A model generated the notes under the pieces. The model saw only the letters and a program-made list of their open reading frames with translations. It did not search any database and was not told the DNA's origin. From Vibrio sp. CDRSL-10 TSBA (GTDB lineage Bacteria; Pseudomonadota; Gammaproteobacteria; Enterobacterales; Vibrionaceae): 64,000 nucleotides of DNA. Each line of letters starts with the position of its first letter. Position 1 is the first letter of the stretch. Location of the stretch: contig CP155566.1 of NCBI GenBank assembly GCA_039696685.1, forward strand, positions 3,038,001 through 3,102,000. The letters run 5' to 3'. The position numbers and the translations under genes were made by a program. Shown one piece after another: positions 56,285 through 64,000 of the stretch.

Positions 56285-56965
56285 TTACGCGCAAACCGCC
56301 AGTAGTTCCAGCAGATCAGCAATGTTATCCGCGACCACATCCGGACCGGCGTTGGCAATCGGCTCACCATGGTTGTAGCCATAAGTCAGACCAAAAGAGG
56401 CGCAGCCGGCATTTTTGGCCGCCAGAATGTCATTTTTGGAATCGCCGACCATCAGCATCTGCGCTGCACTGAGCTGATGTTTTTCCAGCAGCCAGTTGAG
56501 CGCCATCGGATCCGGTTTTTTGTGCTGGAAAGTATCGCCGCCAATCACATCACTGAAAAAACCGTCAATGCCATGCTGCTCAAGAATGTGTGGCACAAAC
56601 TTAGATGGCTTATTGGTGACAACCGCCAGGGTAAAACCGGCATCACGCAGCTCACTCAGCGTCTGTTTAACATTGGCGTAGAGATGGCTCAGCTTGTGAC
56701 CGGTCTGCTCATAGAAGTCGTCAAACAGCTCACGGGCCTGGTTGCGGGTCTCTGCGCTCAGCGCGGGATCGATGCTCAGGCTTTGGCTCAGCGCGCGGCC
56801 AATCAGCACATCGGCACCATTACCAACGTAATCGCGTACCTGTAGTTCAGACACGCCGGGGTAACCCAAAGCACGCACGGCCTGGTCAGCGGCAACAGCA
56901 AGATCCGGCACACTGTCAAGCAAAGTACCGTCGAGATCAAAAGCAATCAGTTTAATCTGGTTCAA
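56285..56965 (-). CDS. gph: Phosphoglycolate phosphatase
   Basis: HAD-family hydrolase that removes 2-phosphoglycolate formed during DNA repair. 226 residues; nucleophile Asp in FDLDGTLLDSVPDL, Thr/Ser motif VVTNKPSKF, and MVGDSKNDILAAKNAG for metal binding. Intact. Between rpe and trpS, as in E. coli. Confidence 0.94.
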   Translation of the reverse strand: MNQIKLIAFDLDGTLLDSVPDLAVAADQAVRALGYPGVSELQVRDYVGNGADVLIGRALSQSLSIDPALSAETRNQARELFDDFYEQTGHKLSHLYANVKQTLSELRDAGFTLAVVTNKPSKFVPHILEQHGIDGFFSDVIGGDTFQHKKPDPMALNWLLEKHQLSAAQMLMVGDSKNDILAAKNAGCASFGLTYGYNHGEPIANAGPDVVADNIADLLELLAVCA

Positions 56966-57031
56966 AATATTCTTCCTAGGCTGGTTATAATAATGAGGCT
57001 GATTTAAGAGTAATCATGGTGACCAAGTCGG

Positions 57032-57704
57032 TTATTCAACCCGTGCCAGTTCAGCGCGCATTTCCGCAATGACCGCCTGATAATCCGGCTGACCAAAAAT
57101 CGCCGAGCCGGCGACGAACATATCCGCCCCTGCTGCTGCAATTTCACGGATGTTATCCACTTTAACTCCGCCGTCGATTTCGAGACGGATATCGCGCCCG
57201 CTGGCGTCAATCAGCTTGCGCACCGCGCGCAGTTTATCCAGGGTATGCGCAATGAAGGACTGACCGCCAAACCCCGGGTTAACCGACATCAGCAGAATCA
57301 TGTCCACTTTGTCCATGATGTAATCCAGATGGCTGAGCGAGGTGGCCGGGTTGAGCACGACACCGGCTTTACAGCCATGCTCTTTAATCAGTTGCAGGGT
57401 ACGGTCAACGTGTTCAGACGCTTCAACATGGAAAGTGATCATCGATGCGCCGGCTTTGGCAAAATCGGGAATGATGCGATCGACCGGCTTAACCATCAGA
57501 TGCACATCAATGGGTGCGGTAATGCCGTAGTCGCGCAGCGCTTTACAGATTGGCGCACCGAAACGTCAGGTTAGGAACGTAGTGATTGTCCATCACATCG
57601 AAGTGAACGACGTCGGCACCGGCCGCAAGTACACGTTCGACGTCTTCTCCGAGACGGGCAAAATCAGCGGAGAGAATGGATGGCGCAATGAGAAAATCTT
57701 TCAT
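57032..57704 (-). CDS. rpe: Ribulose-phosphate 3-epimerase (apparent frameshift at 57560-57564)
   Basis: TIM-barrel epimerase of the pentose-phosphate pathway. From the ATG at 57704 the N-terminus is [20 protein letters not shown], followed by [15 protein letters not shown]. The written frame breaks there; plus-strand CACCGAAACGTC should be CACCGAACGTC, giving [15 protein letters not shown]. The C-terminal half has [11 protein letters not shown] and [11 protein letters not shown]. Corrected length 223 residues. Confidence 0.94.
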
Positions 57705-57834
57705 ACCTGACCTCTTAGGCGATGGAATACGATGAACAGTTTATGTTCGCATTCTACCTAAGCGAGCGGCGAGATCCTAGCAGCAAGGCAAGGATCGTCA
57801 GGAAGCAGCAGGATATTTTAGGCGCGGGCGCAAC

Positions 57835-58660
57835 TCACAGCGCGCGCGGATTAAACAGCGCCAGCAGCTCATCGACTTTGTTACGCCCTGCTCCGTTGCG
57901 GCTGATGGTGCGTTTGACCTTAACCACATTGAGCTGCGCACCGTGATACAGCCGGCGGGTCAAAATGGTATCGTGGTTGGAAATCAGCACCGGAATACCG
58001 CGTTCAGATGCGGTTTTTTCCGCCACGTCAGCCAACGCCGCCTGATCATCAAGAGAGAAGCCGTTACCGGCATAAGAAGTAAAGTTGGCGGTATTAGACA
58101 GCGGTGCGTACGGCGGATCACAATAGACCACACTGTTATGGTCCGCGCGGGCAAAGGTGTCGACATAGCTGGTACAGACAAAGGTCGCGCGCTGGGCTTT
58201 TTCAGCAAAAAACTCCAGCTCCGCCTGCGGAAAATAAGGTTTCTTGTACGAACCGAACGGCACATTAAAGCCGCCTTTCTTGTTGTAACGGCACAAGCCG
58301 TTAAAACCGAAACGGTTCATGTACAGAAACGCCAGCGAAACGGTACAGCACATCATCACTCTGGTTGAATTCGGCCCGGATAGACAAATACGCTTCTTTG
58401 CGATTGTTATCGGCCACGAACCAGCGTCGTGCTTCATCGATATATTGCTGTGGACTCTGCTTGAGCAGGTTGTACAGATTGATCAGGTCCGGATTGATGT
58501 CCGCCAGCAGGTAGCGTTCAAACTCGGTATTGAGAAAAATAGATCCTGCACCGACAAACGGTTCAACCAGCTGCTCCGCTGGCGGCAGGTGACGTTGAAT
58601 GTCTTCAACCAGGCTAAATTTTCCTCCAGCCCATTTCAGAAAGGCACGCTGCTTCTTCAT
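57835..58660 (-). CDS. dam: DNA adenine methylase Dam (apparent frameshift at 58337-58341)
   Basis: Methylates adenine in GATC; needed for mismatch-repair strand choice and for initiation at both Vibrio origins. SAM-binding FLKWAGGKFSLV and EPFVGAGSIFLN, and the catalytic DPPY in VVYCDPPYAPLS. The break is at plus-strand CAGCGAAACGG, which should be CAGCGAACGG, giving DDVLYRSLAFLYMNRFGFNG and 274 residues. A second GAAAC at 58326-58330, eleven bases away, is genuine, since it codes for Phe in the correct frame. Confidence 0.95.
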
Positions 58661-58774
58661 CTACTGCTCTAATCAATCACCGAAAAAATAAGGCTGCGGA
58701 ATGTAACATATTTTCAGGTCAGACCCAACGTAATTGGCGCCGTAAGACGCGAATAGCCCGATAATGTGCGCCTT

Positions 58775-60292
58775 TTACTGACCGCGGGCAATCTCGCGTT
58801 GTACCTGACTGAGTGACTTAGCCCACGGGCCGAGTGACTGCAGCGGCTGCGGCAGAGATTCAACCGCATCACGCGCCAGCTGAATGGTCGGATAATTACG
58901 GTAAGTGATAATGTACCATTCAGTTTCATTGCGCACCGTCGGATACACATTCACCTCACCCTGTAACTGGTACTGGTCGATAAAACGCTGCGCTTCCGGC
59001 AATGAGTTCACCGCGGCCAGCTGCAAAGTGTAGCTGCGTGGCGACATGGCATTAAGCTCGTCCCGCCCGAATGAAAAACGCACTGCCTGCCCGCTCTGAA
59101 TGGTCTCAGCGACACTATTTTCACGGTCAGCAGCCTGATCGTTAGTGGCGCTTTCAGCCGCTGCCGCGCTGTTTTGCGGTGCCGCGTCAGCGCTGGCTTG
59201 TGGTTGAGACTGAGAGTGAGGTTGAGACTGAGATTGGGCTTGCGGCTGCGCAGCCACTGCCGTTTTGTCATCCAGCAGTGCATCCACCACATCAGACGTA
59301 ATCACAACGCGCTGCTGATGGCCATCCGCTTCGCCCACCCCTTCGCTCGATTCAATCACCGCCGGCGGCAGGGCTGATGAATCATCATCGGCCCGGGTTC
59401 GGTTATCGGCGGCCTCGACGGCCACATCGTCCATCCGCACCTGCTCATTCGATTCCAGGGTTGGAATCGCCGTCTGTTCGATACCTTGCGTCAGTTGCTG
59501 CGCCTTCTCATCCGCGGACGGTTGCGACCACATCCACCAGTAACCACCGCCGATCAACAGCAGCAGTAAAATCACCAGCAAGGCGATATTGAGTGGTGAA
59601 CCTATGATTGAACGAATCACGATGCGTTTTTCCATCTTCTGCTCTGCGAGCGCCATAATGTCTCCCGGTAACCGCTTGACCTTTTTAAACGCCTGACGAA
59701 CCTGGCGTTCTCTGTCATCATCAACATAACGCATAACGCGCTGTTCAAACAGTCTGTCCGCCTCAGGTTGTGAAAGCGACTCAATTTCCAGATCGACCGG
59801 TTTCGACTCCTGACCATAGCTGAGCCGGGTCAGTAAGGTATCCAGACGATTGGGCAGTGAAAACAGCACCACGTTAACACGCCATAACGGATGGCTTTGC
59901 GCTTCAAGCAGCCACATCCATAGCTCGGACAGCAGGACATCTGACAGCAAATGGGCGTCATCGACCACAACCACAACGTCACAGCTGCTGTCGGCAAACA
60001 GAGCAGAAAAGCTATCGCTGAGGGAATCTTTGGGGTTAAACAGCGGGTCAGAAACCAGCTGATTGAGAATGGTAGTACGGCGCTGCTCGTCATCCTGATT
60101 CGGATGGCACATCAGCAAAGACTGATTTTTATCATCAGCCCAGTGCTCCAGAAAACGTTGGGCAAGCCAGGATTTTCCTGCGCCTTTGCTTCCGGCGACA
60201 TTGACAAAATTGGAACTATACCGGGTCAGGAGCTGCAAGCGTTCCAGCAGCTCCACCTGAGAATCCAGTGTCAACTCATGTGCCAAACTCAT
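58775..60292 (-). CDS. damX: Cell-division protein DamX (AAA-type and SPOR domains)
   Basis: Septal-ring protein. 505 residues: an N-terminal cytoplasmic ATPase-like domain (GSKGAGKSWLAQRFLEHW; VVVVDDAHLLSD), a membrane helix near residue 230 (NIALLVILLLLLIGGGYWWM), a long Gln/Ser/Ala-rich periplasmic linker with a QSQSQPHSQSQPQ low-complexity stretch, and a C-terminal SPOR domain (YTLQLAAVNSLPEAQRFIDQ) that binds denuded glycan. Intact. Precedes dam in transcription order. Confidence 0.92.
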   Translation of the reverse strand: MSLAHELTLDSQVELLERLQLLTRYSSNFVNVAGSKGAGKSWLAQRFLEHWADDKNQSLLMCHPNQDDEQRRTTILNQLVSDPLFNPKDSLSDSFSALFADSSCDVVVVVDDAHLLSDVLLSELWMWLLEAQSHPLWRVNVVLFSLPNRLDTLLTRLSYGQESKPVDLEIESLSQPEADRLFEQRVMRYVDDDRERQVRQAFKKVKRLPGDIMALAEQKMEKRIVIRSIIGSPLNIALLVILLLLLIGGGYWWMWSQPSADEKAQQLTQGIEQTAIPTLESNEQVRMDDVAVEAADNRTRADDDSSALPPAVIESSEGVGEADGHQQRVVITSDVVDALLDDKTAVAAQPQAQSQSQPHSQSQPQASADAAPQNSAAAAESATNDQAADRENSVAETIQSGQAVRFSFGRDELNAMSPRSYTLQLAAVNSLPEAQRFIDQYQLQGEVNVYPTVRNETEWYIITYRNYPTIQLARDAVESLPQPLQSLGPWAKSLSQVQREIARGQ

Positions 60293-60338
60293 GACTTATC
60301 CTAGTGATAAGACGGGATGACTGCAGCCCGAGACAGGT

Positions 60339-61425
60339 TTATACCGTGCGGCAGTAATCGATCGCCTGTTGAATGATGGCTTGCGGTACACCTTTCACTA
60401 CTTCAGAAGTACCAATACCAGTCGGTAATACTAAGCGTAGCTCACCTGCCAATACTTTTTTATCCCGCATCATGTGCTTGATGAAATCATCAAACGACAT
60501 GCTGTCCGGAGTATGGATAGGCAGCTTGGCCTGCAGCAGAATGGTTTTGATGCGCTCCAGTTTCCTGCTCAGTAATCAGGCCCTGCAACTGAGCGGTTTT
60601 GGCCGCCATCACAGTCCCTGCCGCGACCGCTTCGCCGTGCAGCCAGTTACCGTAGCCGAGCTCAGCCTCAATCGCATGACCAAACGTGTGTCCGAGGTTA
60701 AGCAGAGCACGGATACCCGCTTCTTTCTCATCCTGGGCCACGACTTCAGCTTTAATCTGGCAACAACGCGCAATGGCGTAAGTCAGTGCCTCTTCATCCA
60801 GGGCATAGAGCGCAGACATATTCTGCTCCAGCCAGACAAAGAAATCCTGATCATAAATAATGCCGTATTTGATCACCTCTGCCATCCCGGCCGCAAACTC
60901 ACGCTCCGGCAACGTTGACAGACACTGGGTATCAATCAGCACCGCTTTCGGTTGATAGAAAGCACCAATCATGTTTTTGCCCAGCGGATGGTTAACCGCG
61001 GTCTTACCGCCCACCGATGAATCCACCTGCGATAACAGCGTAGTCGGCACCTGGATGAAATCGACTCCGCGCTGATAACACGCTGAGGCAAATCCGACCA
61101 AATCACCAATCACGCCGCCACCGAGCGCGACAATCACCACATCGCGGCTGTAGTTGTGCTCAAGCAGGTAACTCATGATGGTATTGAAGGTGTCGAGCGT
61201 TTTGTATTGCTCGCCATCCGGCAGTTCAAGCACTGCCGACTGACAGCCGAGGCTATCCAGCATCGCGGTCAGTTTATCCGCATACAGTGGGGCCACTGTA
61301 TGGTTAGTGATAATCAGGACTTTTTGCTTTGCCGACAGACAAAGAAGAGCCGGATCATTGAACAATCCGGCGCCAATAGAGATAGGGTAGCTACGTTCAT
61401 CTAAGCTGACCGTAATCCGTTCCAT
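60339..61425 (-). CDS. aroB: 3-Dehydroquinate synthase (apparent frameshift at 60560-60564)
   Basis: Second step of the shikimate pathway, NAD- and metal-dependent. Motifs [48 protein letters not shown] and [20 protein letters not shown]. The break is near the C-terminus: on the coding strand GAGCAGGAAACTGG should be GAGCAGGAACTGG, giving [20 protein letters not shown] and a normal C-terminus, 361 residues. The ATG at 61425 (GGAG 8 bases upstream) is preferred to a GTG three codons earlier. Confidence 0.94.
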
Positions 61426-61452
61426 GGTATGCACTCCACGTCAAAGAACAAC

Positions 61453-61971
61453 TTAATGTTCTTCTAGCATTTTTACGATCTGGTTGGCTACCACTTTTGC
61501 ACTTTGATCATCAGTGCGCACAGTAATATCTGCGATCTCTTCATACAGTGGGTTACGATCACCCGCCAGGCCTTCCAGGACTTCGCGAGGGTTGTCAGTC
61601 TGCAGCAACGGACGTTTTTTGTCGCGATTGGTACGCGCCAGTTGCTTCTCGATGGTGGTTTCCAGGTAAACAACGATGCCACGTGCAGATAGACGGTTGC
61701 GGTTCTCTTTGCTTTTCACAGAACCACCACCGGTGGCAAGAACAATACCTTGCTGCTCAGTGAGATCATTAATCACAGCTTCTTCGCGTTTACGGAAGCC
61801 TTCTTCACCTTCGACATCAAATACCCATGCGATATCTGCGCCAGTGCGCTCTTCAATCACAGTATCAGAGTCAACAAACTCCATATGCAGTTGCTGAGCC
61901 AGGTGTCTACCAATTGTGCTTTTGCCAGCGCCCATTGGGCCAACAAGGAAAATATTGCGTTTTTCAGCCAT
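61453..61971 (-). CDS. aroK: Shikimate kinase I
   Basis: Phosphorylates shikimate in chorismate biosynthesis. 172 residues; P-loop [15 protein letters not shown] at about residues 11-25, shikimate-binding [19 protein letters not shown] and [16 protein letters not shown]. Intact. First gene of the aro-dam run, after the pil genes, as in E. coli (hofQ-aroK). Confidence 0.96.
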   Translation of the reverse strand: MAEKRNIFLVGPMGAGKSTIGRHLAQQLHMEFVDSDTVIEERTGADIAWVFDVEGEEGFRKREEAVINDLTEQQGIVLATGGGSVKSKENRNRLSARGIVVYLETTIEKQLARTNRDKKRPLLQTDNPREVLEGLAGDRNPLYEEIADITVRTDDQSAKVVANQIVKMLEEH

Positions 61972-62159
61972 GTTTAGCAGTAATTTACAACGTTAATTCA
62001 ATGACATCGCCACAAGGTTACGCCGGACAGAAGTCAGCGATAGGATTGCTTGTGGCACCTATTCCTCACAGATATTTCGTGATAAGACCCGAAATTATCT
62101 AGATATGGTGCCAGTAATGCAACTTTAATTTTTACCGACCACCAATATTGACGGGTAAG

Positions 62160-63591
62160 TTACTGAATCACAACTTTCGGTGTGACGAAGATCAGCAGCT
62201 CACCTTTACCGCTTTGCTGGTAACTGCGCCGGAACAATGCCCCCAGCCACGGCAAATCCCCCAGCAGCGGCACCTTATCCACCGTATGGCTGACACTGTG
62301 CTGGAAAATACCGCCCAGCACCACGGTTTCACCGTCATTAACCAGCACCTGGGTACCTATACGCTGCGTGTTGATCGCAACCGCTTCACCGGTTCCGGTC
62401 TGCACGACTTCGCCCGGCCGGTCCTGGGTGACATTCAGATCCAGCACCAGGCGATTATCCGGCGTAATCTGCGGTGTCACCTTAAGGCTCAGTACGGCCT
62501 TTTTAAACGCCACGCTGGTCGCCCCGCTCGATGACGACTCGAGATACGGAATTTCTGTACCCTGCTCAATAAAAGCCGGCTGCTGATTGGTCGTGATAAG
62601 GCGCGGACTAGAGATAATTTCTGCTTTCGACTCACGCTGCAATGCCGACAGTTCAAGATCAAGCAAGGTGTCAGAGCCAAGACGCGCCACCTGAAACGCA
62701 ATCGTGGAAGCATTCAGTGAGGTGGCGGCCAGATTGACGTTGAGCCGGTCTTCCAGTGCAAGTTCGCCCGACTCATCCGCCAGGGCTGCGCCGGCAAACA
62801 GATTCTCCTCCAGCGAAGCCCCTATCCGGCCATGCGCGGGAGAAGAATGAAATCCCCAGCGTACCCCAAGTTCATCTAAATCACCTTCATTGATACTGAC
62901 AATACGCGCTTCAATCTGCACCTGCTTCACCGGCACATCGAGCGCTCGGACCATTTTCGCGATATCCGCAACGTTCGGCGCCAGATCGCGCACCAGCAGT
63001 GCATTGGTACGTTCATCAACACTGAGCGAAACCGCGCTCAGACAGCAAGCCAAAATTGCCGTCCGTCGCAATGATCGCCGCCATGTCCTGCGCTCTGGCA
63101 TAATGCACCGTGACCACCTGGCTCTGCAGCGGCGCCAGGAGCTGCGCCTGCTCCCTGTGATGCTGCGCCTGACGGGCAAACTCATCCTGCGGCGCAATCA
63201 GCATCACACCATCCGCCAGTTGCATCTCCAGCCCACGGTGGCGCAGGATAAGATTGAGTGCCTGCTGCCAGGTAACGTCCTCCAGGCGCAGCGTCAGCTC
63301 ACCCTGTACACTATCGGACACCACCAGATTGAACCCCTGATAATCCGCCAGCAACTGCAGCACACTGCGCAGCTCTATCGTCTGAAAGTTAAGTGAGATC
63401 CGGTCGCTTTCACCGGGCTTAGCTGGGCTGATATTCTTCGCCGCGCTGGTCGCCTTTTCGCTCGCCAGCACGGTCAGCGGACCGCTCACCGCCAGCATCA
63501 GCATCACTATCAGCAGGCGCAGCAGAGACACAACCGGCAATCTCAGCCAGGCAAAACGACTTACCGGTTCAGGACATCGCATCATATTCAC
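62160..63591 (-). CDS. pilQ: Type IV pilus secretin PilQ (apparent frameshift at 63028-63032)
   Basis: Outer-membrane secretin through which the type IV competence pilus extends. An N-terminal hydrophobic signal (LLRLLIVMLMLAVSGPLTVLA) leads into an STN/N0 domain (ISLNFQTIELRSVLQLLADY), then N1 (RTNALLVRDLAPNVADIAKM) and the secretin core ending GKGELLIFVTPKVV. The break GAGCGAAACCGC (plus) should be GAGCGAACCGC, giving LLSERGSLSVDERTNALLV; corrected length 476 residues. I see no AMIN domain, so it is shorter than many PilQ proteins. The start overlaps the pilP stop (ATGA). Confidence 0.88.
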
Positions 63592-64000
63592 AGTGCGCTC
63601 AACTCCATTTTGATAGTCAGTGGCTCGGGCCGGTTACAGTTTTTATTCTCAGCCAGCACCAGCCACAACGAGCGAGCATCGATTCGTTCCACCCGCGCGT
63701 CTGCCAGTTGATCGCCGACCTTAACTTGCACCAGTTGCCCGGCCTGAATTTCAATCACAGCCAGGCGTTGCTGCTCATTACCTAGCACGGCTTTCAATAA
63801 CCAACCGCCCTCAGCAGGCCATGCTTCATCCTCCGGCCGCGGCAAAGGCAACACATTTCGGCAGAGCTCGGAAGCATCATCGGCAGTGGACGGTACTGCA
63901 AACGGATTACTGACCGCGCGATGGCGCTGGGCATCCGCTCCGCTCAACGGCTTTGCTTCGGCGGCAAAAGAGTCGGCAGTAAAGGGGGCGGCGGCGAAGA
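63588..64000 (-). CDS. pilP: Type IV pilus assembly lipoprotein PilP (N-terminus outside window)
   Basis: The frame is open to the window edge, so only the C-terminal 137 residues are visible. They include SNPFAVPS and the beta-rich core WLLKAVLGNEQQRLAVIEIQ, GQLVQVKVGDQLADARVERI, typical of PilP, which links the PilNO inner-membrane complex to PilQ. Overlaps pilQ by four bases in the usual pilP-pilQ order. The true start is beyond 64000. Confidence 0.82.
   Translation of the reverse strand, partial: FAAAPFTADSFAAEAKPLSGADAQRHRAVSNPFAVPSTADDASELCRNVLPLPRPEDEAWPAEGGWLLKAVLGNEQQRLAVIEIQAGQLVQVKVGDQLADARVERIDARSLWLVLAENKNCNRPEPLTIKMELSAL

Overview
This window looks like a contiguous piece of the larger chromosome of a Vibrio species. 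Gene content and order match what I know of Vibrio cholerae chromosome I. Diagnostic markers are motX next to purA, an xds-type extracellular nuclease, a pabA/astC/astA/astD block beside crp, and the aroK-aroB-damX-dam-rpe-gph-trpS run leading into pil genes. Base composition is near 50% GC and several proteins differ from V. cholerae, so a relative such as the V. fluvialis/V. furnissii group is possible; that is inference. I see no prophage, integron, transposon, CRISPR array, tRNA or rRNA gene.

Layout. 1-1053: end of an ABC permease plus a DUF3299 protein, perhaps the end of a zinc-uptake (Zrg-like) locus. 1247-2395: a possible 34-residue membrane protein and a TIGR03899 protein. 2508-8235: a sulfate-assimilation operon on the minus strand (cobA, cysD, cysN, an SLC13-type permease, cysC). 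8685-14197: a Crp/Fnr-like regulator, dbpA, elaA, a DMT permease, a ytfB/oapA-type protein, fklB, a DUF2780 protein. 14295-27972: the complete alpha, spc and S10 ribosomal operons, all on the minus strand, with recognisable promoters and leaders. 28401-37708: rlmB, rnr, a YejM-like sulfatase-fold membrane protein, motX with a near-perfect sigma-28 promoter, purA, iaaA, slyD. 37901-46173: yheV-kefB-kefG and, divergently, yheS, a TIGR02444 gene, yheT, yheU, prkB, then crp. 46256-54764: a DUF1338 gene, astD, astA, astC/argD, pabA, and the xds nuclease. 55116-64000: trpS, gph, rpe, dam, damX, aroB, aroK, pilQ and the start-truncated pilP.

The dominant oddity is that 27 genes, many of them essential (rpoA, rpsK, rplD, rplE, rplF, rplN, rplO, rplP, trpS, crp), are broken by single-base insertions. 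I traced each break to the base. Of 29 insertions, 28 are the same event: a site that must read GAAC (or GTTC on the other strand) reads GAAAC (or GTTTC). Removing that one base restores a product of the family's usual length every time. Such a genome could not live as written, so these are almost certainly systematic sequence errors. Their restriction to one tetranucleotide, with many other GAAC sites untouched, is what partial chemical modification of the DNA would produce. GAAC/GTTC is the known core of Dnd-type phosphorothioation in some enterobacteria. The window carries no dnd or ssp genes, so this remains a hypothesis about the rest of the genome.

Genes broken only by these insertions are listed here as CDS over their restored extent, with the insertion site given in the text.
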